Source: Scolanthus callimorphus (Eukaryota; Cnidaria; Anthozoa; Actiniaria; Edwardsiidae). From it: DNA of 64,000 nucleotides. The position numbers and the translations under genes are program-made. Numbering within the stretch: position 1 is the stretch's first letter; each line of letters begins with the position of its first letter. Positions 22,654 to 34,552 of the stretch are shown here, piece by piece. Where the stretch lies: contig CM066919.1 of assembly GCA_033964015.1 (NCBI GenBank), forward strand, positions 7,441,831-7,505,830. Direction: 5' to 3'. The notes below the pieces were generated by a model. It did not search any database and had not been told where the DNA came from. It worked only from the letters and a program-made list of their open reading frames with translations.

Positions 22654-24104
22654 TTATAGGATAAACTCTCGTCCTGGGTCTCCGCTTGCTTTCCCATTAA
22701 TGTCAGCAGCTCTTGAGATCGGAAAGCGGCGCTTGACTTTGAATTTTTTGTAGAACGCTTTGGCTTCGCCGAAGGCTTTGTCATCACGCGATTCATCAAT
22801 TCTCTGCTAACAAAATAAAAGTACAATTAACTCGGTTTTCATGTAGAGGATATTTTTCATACTTTATTGGGGCGCACTGGGGCATAGTCTAAATGCAGGA
22901 CCCTAGTGATACCAGATTCAGTCTGAAGTGGACATTTTTGATATGAAGGTGGCGCTTATACTATCACCCGTGGCAGTGAATAACTCGCCTGAAGTAAGGG
23001 ACCGGTCATTATTTATCGCCTGGGGAAGGGGGGGGGGGGGGGGGGGGGGGGGGGATAAATAATGACCGGTCCCTAACCCTGGAACTGGCGTGTAGTATTC
23101 CATTTGGATTTTGTACCGAGATTCACGAAAAATCTGCCAAATGGAACGCGTCACGCCTTCGGTATTTTCAAAACAGTGCGCGTTCCTTATGACCATTCTC
23201 GATATTCCCAGTCTCCTACCGGGTAGAATTACCTGCGTAAATACAAAACTGGGATTCCTGTGTCGCTGAGCAAGTGACTTTCCGGGATGGACCCGTTCCA
23301 TTTGCCAATCGAAAGCCCGAACCGGGTTTTTTTTTTTTGCCAAACGGAAAGCCCCACTTGTTACCTCAAGGATATGGCGCTGCTGGTGCCAACCGCTGAC
23401 GCATGAGCGAAAATTAATTAATACAGATAAAAAGAAAGAACAGAACATTCTAGATGAACCAATAGGCGAGGGCGCCGTTCTCGTACCCAGAGCTCCCCTA
23501 CTCCTCTCCTCGCGAAGGTGGCTTGGGTGTCGACCATTTCAAGTTCTTGTGATGATTGGCTCTTTCATTCTCGAACCCAGAACCCCACCCAGGCGCGGTC
23601 CCTAATGTTGTCAAATGGCAATTCAATAGGTATCTACTTCATCGCTGAATGCCATATAGTCGTCTTCTAATAGAACGAGGCATAATCAAACAAAAGGACC
23701 ATTCATATTCAAATAAGGCGGCTATTGTGACATTCAGCGATGAAGCATATACCATTCAATAACGTCTGATTCACAACACGAAGTTGACATGCTTCATCGG
23801 CCAATGGGACTTTCTGTTACATCACCATGAACCTTATGTCACTATGAGAATGCGAGGGAGCGGTTACCAGAGACTACCCAGGCTCTTAAGCCTCAACCCA
23901 TGATCAGAATACAGCATTGGTAGGATAAATGCGCTTGTTCCTTACCTCTTCGATTTTCCTTGGGGTTGTCATGGGTACACAATAATATATACATTTCTTA
24001 GGTTTCGGGCAGATCTTGACGCACTTTTTTGCCGTGGCTTGGACGCAAATCACCATTAAACAAATAAAACAGACGAGGGATATAATCAGGGGAGTGGCCT
24101 TCAT
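22654..24104 (-). CDS. Small secreted Cys/Lys-rich peptide, intact copy (copy B)
   Basis: Two exons on the minus strand: 24104-23946 (53 codons, donor GAAGAG|GTAAGG) and 22806-22654 (50 codons plus TAA), joined in phase 0 to give 103 residues. Residues 1-25 are a signal peptide (MKATPLII..VQATA). The mature N-terminus is KKCVKICPKPKKC followed by one more Cys (four Cys in all). Exon 2 has no Cys, is rich in Lys/Arg (for example KVKRR) and ends GREFIL. An AATAAA signal lies about 50 nt past the stop. Two degenerate copies at about 16742-18665 and 35400-36986 share both exons and the 5' leader, which supports the gene model. I do not recognise the family. Signal peptide, Cys cluster and basic tail would fit an antimicrobial, neuropeptide-like or venom-type peptide, but no function can be assigned. 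Confidence 0.7.
22993..23078. mobile_element. Minimal foldback with a poly-G core
   Basis: AGTAAGGGACCGGTCATTAT and ATAATGACCGGTCCCTAA flank little more than a G27 run; half of the same end is at 31993-32020. Lies in the intron of the intact small peptide gene. Confidence 0.75.
23028..23054. repeat. Poly-G tract, 27 bases
   Basis: Core of the foldback 22993-23078. Confidence 0.95.
23477..23600. repeat. CATTCTCGTACCCAGAGC end fragments
   Basis: TTCTCGTACCCAGAGCTCCCC (23477) and CATTCTCGAACCCAGAACC (23566), same orientation; terminal pieces of the family complete at 60706-60918. Confidence 0.55.
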
Positions 24105-24534
24105 GTCTTCCTTTGCTACCAACTGAATCCGGGTTAGTTCTGATACAATACACTACAATAGAAACAAACAAACAATAAATAAAAACAAACAAGCCAAAAG
24201 ATATGGTAATTTTGATTAAAATAAAATATATATAGTGCCCTTTCTGGCGGCTGGGATATCCAGGACTAATCGTCAGTGAAAAACAAGAAATATCTAGCCG
24301 AATAAGGGGTTTCCTGTTCTGTCACTCAAACTCAAACTAGCTGGACCAATCAGGTCCTTACCCTGTTGCAATCAACTGGCTTTCGTCACGACAGAAAGCC
24401 AGCAGTGAGCCAAACTACTGCTACTAGGCAATACAGGGACTCAACAGCCGACAGGACCCAAAATTGGTTTTCGAGATTCAAGAAAGTGCTGTCGCCTTTA
24501 TGGAAAATCCGCACGGGCTGCCTGTGGTGTCGAA

Positions 24535-24665
24535 ATCTCGTTTCGAGCGGGGAACAAAAACAAAATGGCGACCAAGAGAATGATGTTCCCGAGCATCTGC
24601 AAGTTCTGGTGAACTTTCCTTTTCAATGGCAACAATAAGTTTTTGGCGAAATTGTTTTTGATATG
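24535..24665. mobile_element. CATATCAAGA family, partial copy 6
   Basis: AAAATGGCGACCAAGAGAATG, CATCTGCAAGTTCTG and TGTTTTTGATATG match the interior and one end of copies 1-5. Confidence 0.6.
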
Positions 24666-24819
24666 CTCTGTTTTTATAGATGCCAAAGGTTTCTGATAGC
24701 TTTCTGATTGTATGCCAACTCTTGTAGTGAGTAAGACCAAAAAGAAATATCTAAATTTTGAAAGTTGGGGTTAGGTTTCCGGCAGGTCTCTCGATCGGGG
24801 GCAGAAGCGGAATTTTGAA

Positions 24820-24960
24820 TTTGAATGTTGACTTTGAAGCTAGTTTGAATATTTACAAATTTAGTTTGAATATTTGAGAACTTAGTTTGAATATGAATAA
24901 TCAGAATATTGCTAGTTTGAATTTGAATAATCGAGGATTGGAAAATTTCAATCAATTAAA
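24820..24960. repeat. Degenerate TAGTTTGAATATT repeats
   Basis: About six loose copies of (C)TAGTTTGAATATTTGA in the + strand. Short minisatellite. Confidence 0.55.
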
Positions 24961-25065
24961 ATATTTTTGAACCTTGTCTGTCGACTTATGATACCTAACT
25001 GGTTTAACATTCACTTCATTCAATACTTTTAAAAAAAAATTCGACATGACATCTAATGACAAACA

Positions 25066-25425
25066 ATGACATCTAATATAGTCTGTGTGAACCTGCACAA
25101 CGAAGACACTACCCTCGCGCCGTTTACAACAAACCAGTCTCCCAAAAATACTTGCAGCTGCAATAGGCCTGACGGGCAGTCACACTATGTCCGAAAGAAG
25201 ACCCCTGGTAAGCGTGAGTTCGACGTTACAAGCATAGAAAATCGTCATTTGGGCCGCGCTTTACGCAAATAAATAAAACATAATTTCGTCATTTGGTGCG
25301 CGCGCAGTTGCGCGCTTAAATAATACAACTTACAGGTTTTCTTTACTACTGCACAATAAACGGAATGTTCACATCTCCCTTTCTCTGAGATTAGATGAAA
25401 TGCGTTTATCAAAATTTGTAAAAAT
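25066..25425. repeat. Dispersed repeat with GAGTTCGACGTTAC
   Basis: Contains CGCGCCGTTTAC, GCCTGACGGGCAGTCAC, AAGCGTGAGTTCGACGTTAC, AAATCGTCATTTGGGCCGCG and GATGAAATGCGTTTATC. The same order recurs at 57357-57685 and, inverted, at 25862-26003, 32205-32540 and 34553-34995. Confidence 0.75.
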
Positions 25426-25439
25426 GTCTTCTATGTCAC

Positions 25440-25530
25440 ATGGGGGAGGGGAGACAATGGGGGGGGGGGGGGGGGCGATCAGTTCTGAGGGGGCATCAAG
25501 GAGGGAGGATCACTCAGCATTTTGACCGTG
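25440..25530. repeat. Poly-G (18) beside GATCACTC end fragment
   Basis: G18 at about 25459-25476, then GGGGGCATCAAGGAGGGAGGATCACT, similar to the interior of 31993-32200. 25531-25861 has no recognised feature. Confidence 0.5.
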
Positions 25531-25861
25531 TGCTACCCAAAATCCTCTTACCCTTCGAATGTTTATATTTTCATGAAAACAAACAGCGGTCGAAGCAACG
25601 ATACTTTATAAGTATCCAGTTTAGGGAAGTGGGTATCCGAAATCCACCACCTCTTTCAATTTCCTAAAAATCGGATTTTCGACTGCCGATACCTCGTGAA
25701 ATAATTGATGCATCATGGCGAAAACCTACCGTTGTGCTTTACACGAAGAGAACATCGCATTTCTGCATTAAAACCGGATATCCCTTATTTGTGCTTCGAA
25801 AAATAACTACTGGATATACCTATTGGGGTGGTAATACCCGATACCCACTACCTTCAGAAAA

Positions 25862-26003
25862 GGGGCTCGCACTTTTCTTTCGTTGCGCGCGAAGCGCGCC
25901 CGAATTTTGATAACGCATTTCATCAAGCCTAAGAGAAAGGGTAGATGAACATGTTTTGTGTACGGTATAGTAAACAAAGCCTGTCAGGAGCCCAGGAAGA
26001 ACG
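25862..26003. repeat. Dispersed GAGTTCGACGTTAC family, inverted partial copy
   Basis: CGTTGCGCGCGAAGCGCGCC, GATAACGCATTTCATCAAGCC and GTATAGTAAACAAAGCCTG match one end of 25066-25425. Confidence 0.65.
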
Positions 26004-26007
26004 CTTG

Positions 26008-26231
26008 TACAGTCGCAATTTGTAATAACCGTCGCAATTTGTAATACCTGTCGCAATTTGTAATAAAGTGTCGTTATGTAATACCTGTCGCAATTTGTAA
26101 TAAAGTCGTCGCAAAAAGCTGTCGCAATTTGTAATACACCTCCGTCGCAATTTGTAATACACCTCCGTCGCAATTTGTAATAACAGAGCTGTCGCAATTT
26201 GTAATAACCTCCGTCGCAATTTGTAATAAAT
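26008..26231. repeat. Array of a 16-bp unit GTCGCAATTTGTAATA
   Basis: About nine clear units plus two degenerate ones, starting at 26012, 26031, 26050, 26087, 26121, 26143, 26166, 26191 and 26213. The cores are near identical, separated by 3-9 variable bases (AACC, CACCTCC, ACAGAGCT). Not a CRISPR array: spacers are far too short. Confidence 0.85.
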
Positions 26232-26241
26232 AGCTATGTAA

Positions 26242-26341
26242 TGTTTACAACATGAGCAGCCGTGTTGTATCAGATTTACAACACGAGCGCGCAGCGCGAG
26301 TAATGTAGAACTGATACAACACGGATGCGAATGTTGTAAAC
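26242..26341. repeat. Foldback with GTTTACAACAT ends
   Basis: GTTTACAACATGAGCAGCCG..TGTTGTATCAG faces CTGATACAACACGGATGCGA..ATGTTGTAAAC. Directly follows the 16-bp unit array. Confidence 0.65.
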
Positions 26342-26689
26342 TACTTAAAACAATCATCGCTTCTAGTGTCCGCTGTTTTAGAAATCTTGTGAATTTGGCA
26401 GAGAAACTTCAAGAAATGTTTCATGAAAGTTGCTATGCAAATTAGTTACAACCACTAGTGGTTGTATCAGAATTACAACACGCTACGGTCCCGTGAATCT
26501 TATTGTGTTTCTATTGTGTTGTTCTTATTACTAATTATTCATGAATTTTTACACAAGAATTACAATTGGTGTCACAGCTTCCGGATAAAACAAAGGATGA
26601 CAAGCAACCAGTTTCATTATATTGGCCATGCACCATTTACGTGGTATTATACAAACATTCTTGCCAGATCACTGCGCATTAGATACGCA

Positions 26690-27290
26690 AGTTGCTCTAC
26701 AGCCAACGTTGTAGGTCCCATCCGCAAATCAATTCTGCCTCTTACTTATGACAGGGAAATTAGAGACTTGGTCTTTTTTTGCAAGTGCCTGTCTGGACCT
26801 ACTAATTTAGATGTCAATGACTTTGTCTCTTTTGTAACGCATGGTCGCTCACGTAATCTGAATCCGTCCCTTACTCTCAAACCGGCATCCTGCAGAACCT
26901 CAACCTTTCAGGCCTCCTTTTTCAACCGTATTGTAAAACTCTGGAACTATATATGCAAAATTGCCCCACATGTCTCTCAAAGTTTTCCTGATCAGTTTAT
27001 ATTCCACCCTGGTGTCTGACACCTATGACCCTGAACTGTCTTGTACCTGGTCCCTGGTACGCGACTGTGGCTGCCACCGCAACTAGTTTTAAACTTTAAA
27101 ATATGTACATCGTCCTTAATTCCCTTTATATTTTCTTATTAACAGGGGTCGCGCCTCGCACGGGCCTTGAGCCCGTTTGCGCGTCCCCTATTGGACATTA
27201 CATTTCCCTTGTAAATATATATATTTTTTTATGTGATATTTAAATTTGATTCTGATTATTTGATTCTGTCCAATAAAGTTAAAAAAAAAA
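26690..27290 (+). mobile_element. 5'-truncated non-LTR retrotransposon (LINE) 3' end
   Basis: The open frame ending at 27019 reads PLTYDREIRDLVFFCKCLSG and CRTSTFQASFFNRIVKLWN, the C-terminal region typical of animal LINE reverse transcriptases (CR1/L2-like). The frame then slips near 27012-27020: YDPELSCTWSLVRDC and a stop at 27084-27086 continue in another frame. An untranslated tail with repeated TTTGATTCTG, an AATAAA at 27272-27277 and an A10 run at 27281 mark the 3' end. Upstream of about 26690 the similarity fades, so the copy is truncated and dead. Confidence 0.75.
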
Positions 27291-27819
27291 GAAGGTGCCA
27301 CAGAGCTATAAATATTGATATTGTGTTACGGTATGTGGATCAATAAAAATAGGGCTTCGAAACTCGCTATAAAGTCAAAACAACTCTCACAGATGTGCAG
27401 GTAAAACCTCCGAGGAAAGAGTATGGAAACCGAAATAGAGAAGTTGCCATTCCAGCATTACGCGGCATTTCTGTGACTTGTCTGCAAAGTTTTCCATTTT
27501 CCATGAATGAAACCTTGCAGAAATACAAAAATCATTTTTAATGGCAGCGGCCCTATTCAGTTGAATTTGACTTTGCTATCTCATTTGCTATTTCATTCAG
27601 CGTGATTCCCAGAAATAAGAACATTATTATCCTCGTAGATTTTCAAAATTGTCAGTTGTCATGTCAGCCCTCGTTCGTAAACCCAAACTGATCCAGATGC
27701 TTAAGCATACCGATTTCGCGAAATGTTAACATAGCAGGAGAGGATGAAATCAAACTTTAGTGAGTGATTAATTGCCTTTTTGAGGACGAAATAAATAAGT
27801 GATGTCTCGAACCCAAAAA

Positions 27820-27954
27820 AAGAAATATCAGGAAAATATCGAGCACATTCACGTTCTAGGGAAAAAAATTCGAGCAGCAAAACTGGACGCGAAAAAAATA
27901 TCGAGCCCAAAAAAATTAGCCACTCCCCCCATCAAATGTCAAATGGTCCGTCCC
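27820..27954. mobile_element. GGACCATTAG MITE, end fragment
   Basis: Diverged GGGAAAAAAATTCGAGCA..CAAATGGTCCGTCCC followed by TTA, the right end of the family at 17369. Confidence 0.5.
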
Positions 27955-30900
27955 TTATTGGCTAGAGATTTGAGATGCGCTCTTAATTATTACATAGGTC
28001 TCCAGACTCTGCTAACAAACCGCGGTTTGGCTTCCGTCAATGAAAATGCAAATGCTAGGCAGAAAATGATGACCAAAAATGAAAGTGACTTTTTTGAGTG
28101 TACAGTTTGCAAAACAAATCTAAAAAGTTTTATGCAGTTTGAAAATCCTACACGATCCACAATACAGAAGAAACATCACAAAGTTGTAAAAGTTCACAAG
28201 TTTTCGGGAAGGCTTCGAAAGGCTTCCAAACACATAATTATTCTAATCGAAAATAGCCGTTTTAACACTTAAAAGTGTCAGTGGCAGATGCTATAACAAT
28301 TTGATTCTGTCAACGAAAAGGCCTTTCTATATTACAGGTGCAAACCATAGTTTACACAAACAGGCTGTTTTTCGACAAATGCGTGCCCTTTCTCGGGCGT
28401 TCTTAGAGGTGTTAGTTTGCAAAACTAACTCTCCGACTTCGTAAATTTCGCATTCAACACGGGATTCCAACAATGGTGAATATTTATATTCAACAATATC
28501 TTCATGAACACGTTTCAGAACCTGTCGAAACTCTGTAAATATTGTGAAATCATCGTGTTATTATGTTGAATTGAAGCGTTCGACATTTATGAAAAACATC
28601 CCTGAGAAATAAGCTTTCCTCGAGTAAAATTATTGAAATCTTCAAAAAGAGCTATTTGTCAGCCATTGCTTTGGCTGGCGTGGCCACAACCTAATATATG
28701 TTTATTAATAGAATAAGAGGACAGCCTTGTCCTTTTGAATTAATACTTGAATTAGTACTTATCCTTCATTATCTTTTCTCCCGCTGCTGTAATGCGAACA
28801 CAAAGAAAAGATGGACGACTGTTCTTTTGATGTTAATTAGTGCCCTCTTTATGTTTTCAAGTAATTGTACCTTCTTGGAGAGAATTTCAATTATTTTATG
28901 TCGCGGAGGTTTGATGGCTGACATTCTGGCTAAATAGGAAACCCGCCCTTCGCGAATAGTTCACTGAAAACTGGCTGACTAGTAGATTCCATAGAAATAT
29001 TTTCAACACTGTATGTGTCTAGATGACGGCCCGCAGCAACTCCGAGTCGGCCGAAATGACGTCATCTAGACACCAAAATTGACAGATCATACGATGATCG
29101 ACAAAGCTGCGAAAAATATTTGCTTGTATTCCCAGTGGGAATAGATCTTTCGCCGAAATATTTGGCAGGTAAATAGTTAAATATATCTATAAGAGGTACA
29201 TAAAATGATTTGAGGATTAATTAAAAATTTATGTGTAAATTTTGACTGGATCGTATACAAACTGCCGAGTCGATTCCGTCTGTTTGGCCAAATCGTGTTT
29301 CCTGCCTGGAATTTTATGTATAGGGAGCGAGAGATCAGTAAAAAGGGCTCAAATCTCCATAATTTTCGCAGATTTCAAGAGAAGTTATTATTGTAGAACA
29401 GCTTTTTATTCGTGACTTTAGATTTCTCATCGTATATTTTTCTCGTGATTTACATGTCCATACATCCTCTGTACTTTATAGGATTATTCAAAGCTTCAGG
29501 AGGCTAGATTCCGCTAAGAAAATAGCACCGAAAAAAGAGATATCATAGGATTCTTGAAAACTTTGCCAAGTGCGACCCCTGCCTTATCTGTTTTTTCAAG
29601 AAAAATAAAACTCGCGAAAAGATACACAGCAAGTTTTCAAAAATCGTAGTGATGTGATACCAATTATGATTCTTGCATTGTGGGACAAGATAACAATGGC
29701 ATTGTTCTGCTCAAGTCAATCCTCTTAATTTTGATGGAGCTGTCATTTGAAGCTGTAAGAATGTTCTACACGAATTTTGTCGGGGCTGAATTATGTGGAT
29801 GTTAGGGAAAATAATATTCTTTTGGAACCTCTTTGTAATTATTTAGCAATGGAATTTAAAATAGTTAAGCGCCGCCCGAAGAAAAACGTATTCTCCCTGA
29901 AATGCCATGAAAATGTAAAGATATTAAAAGAAAACAACGCTGCAATAGAACTCTAGTCTATCAAGCTCAAATACTAGGACAAGAAAATGCTAGTTTTGGC
30001 GCCATACGGACTGTACACAGCATACACTGAGAAAAAAATAAACTACACAATTAAAACAACAACAAAAAACCCACAAGTCTATCGCGCGGCGTGGCGCGGC
30101 AAATGATCACCGTTTCTAAACCAAAAAGCGGAAAAGAAGCCAAAAATGGAGAACATGATAGTAGCGTAAATTCTAGCTTTAGAAAAATTTAATACTTACA
30201 GTAAAAATTTACCACTGAATCTGATACAGGTATTTTCAATACTTCACATAAATTTGTGAGCCAGTGCTTCCCTGGTATTGAAGCATACGTGTTTATACTC
30301 ACCTTCAGTGGAATAAGACGGTTTTAAATGCCTTTGGTCTGTTTCTGTTGTAACTGCTTCCTTGTCGACCGTTAATTGAGCCGTTTCTCCTTGCTCTGAC
30401 AACTTTATAGACTTTATAAATATAACAATCACTCCAGGTGCTCTACTTATACAAACAGTTAAACAGTAAGTAGGCGGTGCGGACTAAGCCTGAATTTTTC
30501 CCGAACTGTGCATTATTTGAAAAAAAAAAAACTGAAACTTTACTGGATTAATGACTGGTATGTTTTATCGTTCATACACTGGAATAGCAATAAATACTAT
30601 ATATTGTTTTCAGAAGATTGGAATTAAAAAATTTGACAAAAACTTCCCACGCATTATTGTAAAAAACTTTATTGGACGTTTCGGCTATTCAGCCTTCTTC
30701 TTCAGCTAAAATCAAAATTTGTAAAAATGTAAAAACTAATACATGGAAACTATTTGTTTTCAGATATATATTCAATATAGCCGTATGTAAAGCAATTAGC
30801 GTCTATTCTACGCTAAGCATTTGCGTAATTTACGTGGTAACAAACCCTCTAAACCGGCGGTCGGTATAGATAGGTCTTTGAAAAAAAAATTCATTCGAGA

Positions 30901-31138
30901 TCTAAGGTTGTACTCTTTGTTTGGGATTGGTGACGCCTTTAATGAGTACCCCCCCCCCCTAAATTGCGCTTAATCGGCTTTTGCCTGCTTGCAGGTGGCT
31001 TTGTGTTTAGTAAACTGAGTTTAAAAAAAAGTTGCTGTGAAAAATTAATTTTCGCCACGAGGCACCATTTTTCCCAGCCAGTATGAAGCAGATGATCAAA
31101 CGTTGTATAATAATATATGAAAAATTCGTTTGTAAAGA
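27955..31138. other. Gene-free stretch
   Basis: No gene recognised. A small palindrome GTGTCTAGATGACG/CGTCATCTAGACAC lies at 29015-29073, and a C11 run at 30949. A minus-strand frame at 30432-30310 ends at a good donor (CTGAAG|GTGAGT) but has no partner exon. Confidence 0.4.
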
Positions 31139-31992
31139 ATGCAAGAACAGCACAAAAATTCTCCACGAAACATTAAAACAATTTTCCAGCAGTGCATTTG
31201 CGTTTTGCGCACCTGGCCAGTTAAAAAGAGGATAACCCGGCCCGATGCGGGAGATGAATGGCTCGGAAGCAATTTTCCTGCGCTCGACTACAGGGATGAA
31301 AAGCGCGCAAACTCTAATAGCTTTCAATTTGAAAAATTGAAAAACGCGCGATTTTGGGCGCATTCTGGGCGGCAGGTTGGCATAAGCGGCGCAAGCGCGC
31401 TCGATTTCTCATCTAATGAGTCTGAATACGATAACGAGATGGTCAGAATCAGCGACTGCTATAGGTCGGAATTCGCAGCTGATATACGTCAAGAAGCTGA
31501 TAGACATATTTATCACTTTGCTCGCAAATATTGTTATTTAACGCGTCCGATCTTGAGAGGCATCTCTGAAAATTCCTTTTAGAGAAATACTTTAGTCAGC
31601 TCGCAAAAGGCTGGCTCTCAATTTCTGGTGTATTGAACACATTTCAAAAGAATACGTTTGACGTCATTAGCGGAAAATATGTATGACTGGACTTATTAAA
31701 AGGGTCTATAATGTTCCTCCCGAAATTTATGGGTAGGGACAAGGGAATAACATAGTGGAACCTACTCCTATATTGGCCACTTTTGAGAACAATAATCCTA
31801 TTTATATATCGTAAGGCATTTGACTTTATCAGAGTATTGCGAACAGCATTACTTTCACGATCTTTCATATTCCGCAGCTTGGTACTAAAGCAATGTATGT
31901 TTGTTACACGTTTCAACTCGCTTAATTATGTTTCTGACTTTATCGATCATGGTATCCTTGTTAGAAAATTGCGTACACAATATAAATTGCCA

Positions 31993-32200
31993 GTAAGGGA
32001 CCGTCATTATTTATCGCCTGGGGGGGGGGGGGGGGGGGGAGTAGAGGATTTTGGGTAATACAAGGTAAAAATGCAGTGATCCTCCCTCTATAAGTACAAT
32101 GATAAACGTGATCCCCCTCAGAGCAGTTAAACGTTTTCGTGATCCCCCCGACCCCTATTGGACCTAGTAGAAGACAATTTACAGATAGAGGGGATCGCAT
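31993..32200. mobile_element. GGGACCGTCATTATTTATCG element with a poly-G run
   Basis: AAGGGACCGTCATTATTTAT then CGCCTG and G20 (32020-32039); then TCCTCCCTCTA and GTGATCCCCCTCAG phrases. The opposite end is not found. Shares its end with 22993-23078. Confidence 0.55.
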
Positions 32201-32204
32201 TTTC

Positions 32205-32540
32205 TTTTTCTTTTTGATAAACGCATTTCATCAAGCCTCAGAGAAAATGTAGATGAACATTCCGTTTATTTGTGTATAGTAAACAAATCCTGTAGGTTTT
32301 CTTATTCATGCGCGCAATTGCGCGCCGAAATGACGAAGTTATATTATTCATTTGCGTGAAGCGCGGCCCAAATGACGAATTTCTATGCCTATAACGTCGA
32401 ACTCACGCTTACTCTTCTTTCGAACATAGTGACTGCCCGCCAGGCCTATCACTGCAGAGTTTGTTTTTTTCTCGCCAAGATATACTTGTTCTTGTGAATG
32501 GTGCGAAGGTAGTGTCTCCGTGGGCCCCCAGAGTACAAAA
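32205..32540. repeat. Dispersed GAGTTCGACGTTAC family, inverted copy
   Basis: GATAAACGCATTTCATCAAG, GCGCGCAATTGCGCGCC, AACGTCGAACTCACGCTTAC and GCCAGGCCTATCACTGCAG in the same order as 34553-34995. Confidence 0.75.
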
Positions 32541-32699
32541 TTGGGCCCTTGGTTATTTGTGCTAATGATTAATAACCTTGAAATCATGCATCATGGAAAT
32601 ACGTTGACACACAACAGCCTCAGAGACGGTACCAAAAGGGGGCGAAAGCCACGCCCAAAGTATAGTAGATTGTGGCATTGAGGGCATTGAATAGAGTCC

Positions 32700-33410
32700 A
32701 CTTTAATTCTGATAAATAATGCAAAGAAGTTGTCGTTTGATTTCACCTATGTATTGAAGGTTGCAGCGCTTGCAGTTGTTAATTATGTATAAGACGTTTT
32801 ACATGTGATTTTAGAAGTTATCCTACGTGTTTCATTAGTTGACGAAAAAGTGTAATGTGTTAGTCCATCTCAGCAATATAGTTACAAGTGTAACAGTTAT
32901 CACCGCAACGGCACGAGCCTGAAGTTTGGTTAATGACGACGTTAGGATTTTTAATTGTGCTTTGACTAAAATGTCGCGCATGTTAGGGCTCCGTCTGAAC
33001 GCCACGATAGGTGTGCTTGGAAATGCTTCCTTACAACGGCTGGAAGTTCAGTGAAGAATTCTGAAATATTTGTGCACTTGTGTAAGATGTGAGATATATT
33101 AGGGAGGGCAGGGGTGACAACAAAAGGTGTGCGATGAGATGTGTTATTTCTGTCTTTAGGTTTGAGGGCATCGGTACGAGAAAGAGTCTTAACACGTGAT
33201 ATTTGCTGTTCAATGTTGTGGTATATAGCCACGATTCTGCAAAAAATTAATACGTTCATTAGACCGTTTAATATTGGTATCATTATTAGTGGAGCAGATG
33301 CGGCGAAGGCGAAGAGCAAGGGTGTAAGGGATGCTTTTTTAGTGTGATAGGGACGACAAAAGGAATTAAAGAGGTGCTGATGTTTTTTTCGGTGGGCTGC
33401 AAACAACATG
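32700..33410 (-). pseudogene. Penelope-like retroelement fragment (decayed)
   Basis: On the minus strand the pieces read RTPFVVTPALPNISHILHK (33080-33150), FRRSPNMRDILVKAQL (about 32940-33000), CRCGDNCYTC (about 32885-32915) and ITCKTSYIINNCKRCNLQYIGE (32750-32820). The order (a 'R.PN.RDIL..A.L' box, a Cys cluster, then 'C.LQYIGE', the start of a GIY-YIG nuclease) fits the C-terminus of Penelope-like elements or a related retroelement. At least two frameshifts and a stop break the frame. Family assignment is by motif memory only. Confidence 0.55.
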
Positions 33411-33650
33411 TTGATACTTACTGAACCTGTAAACTCATAATGGAAATGGAGTACATCTTCTTGCGCCTTCGCTTTACCGCATGATGTAGGTAAGTAAGAA
33501 ATTAGATCTTTTTGTGTTTGACGTCACTTTCATCTACAGCTCATTTTCGGGGCTTTTCATAGACTACGAAGTGGGCCTACTCACGAGGCACGATCTCAAC
33601 TTCGCCATTTTGTTTGCGCTAAGCTGCAGTAGGGATTTCGTGTTGCATTT

Positions 33651-33837
33651 GCCAGGGGCAGATCCAGGATCTCCGAAAAGGGGGGGGCCCAAAGTAAAAA
33701 AATGGAGGCCATAGTTGAAACCTTGTTCTTGCAAATACAGTAAATGTATGGGGAAATCTATCGAAAAAAAAAGAGGGGGGGGGGGGGGGGGGGGGGTGGT
33801 GGGCGGGGCCCCTGCCCCCCCCCTAAATCCGCCTATG
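33651..33837. mobile_element. GGGGCAGATCCAGG TIR element with poly-G
   Basis: CCAGGGGCAGATCCAGGATC at the left; CCCCCCTAAATCCGCC at the right; G22 at 33775-33796 inside. Confidence 0.5.
33775..33796. repeat. Poly-G tract, 22 bases
   Basis: Follows an A-rich run near the right end of element 33651-33837. Confidence 0.9.
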
Positions 33838-34552
33838 TTTGCTCATACGGAAACCGTGCTTTTAAAAACTTCTTAAGGTTATTCCCTGTTTGCACGGCGC
33901 ACGCTGTTCTGCGCATGGACGCGCGATCAATTCGTTCGAAAATGACGCAATCGAGCGTGCGCGCGCAAGCTAAATATCCCCATTTGAGCGAGAAACACCA
34001 AGAAAAAGTCACTTTTGGGATATTGCGCGAAAAACAAGATTGGGCACCCCCATTTTTTATTTTACCATTTTGATAAGACTATCATTCCCCTGTTATTAAA
34101 AAACGTTTAAAGAAATTTCCACGACAAGTTTTTGAGCTATCGTCATAAAAAGCCCCAAAATGAGACACCAAAGACTCTCAAATTATCACGAGCGTGCGCA
34201 CATTTTGCACATTTTCAAGAGTAGCGTCAACACACATAGAAAATTAAACATTCCACTGTTCGTCCTAGGTAGTGAAGCATCCAATAGTTCTGTTTAAACT
34301 TGCAAGCGAACTGGATTGCTTCATTAGTGAGCGTTTTATCACAATTTTCTTGTTTCACGTATTCCTTCACAAAATAGCCCTCAGCCACTAAAAGTGGGGT
34401 ATGTTTGCGCCATCACAGTTTCTAAACGATCATGGGCACCCCCTCTTTTTATTTCATATTTTTATTCCTTAAATCCTAAATAGTAAATAGACAAATTAAG
34501 AAAAAAATTCTACGACAAGTTTTATTTCAGGGGAATTACCTTAAGACTAAAA

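Noticed and set aside
22918..23448. 176-codon minus-strand frame
   Set aside because: Runs through the poly-G foldback in the intron of the small peptide gene; proline run is the C tract, not a domain.
26008..26231. CRISPR-like array
   Set aside because: Units are 16 bp and spacers only 3-9 bp, in a spliced eukaryotic genome with no cas genes.
27799..28272. 157-codon frame rich in Lys
   Set aside because: Its first third is the A-rich interior and end of the GGACCATTAG MITE; the rest has no motif.
30310..30432. Minus-strand candidate exon ending in GTGAGT
   Set aside because: A good donor but no acceptor, partner exon or known motif.
31139..31582. 147-codon open frame with a true ATG
   Set aside because: No signal peptide, motif or splice context recognised; composition does not look clearly coding. 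Kept out for lack of support.
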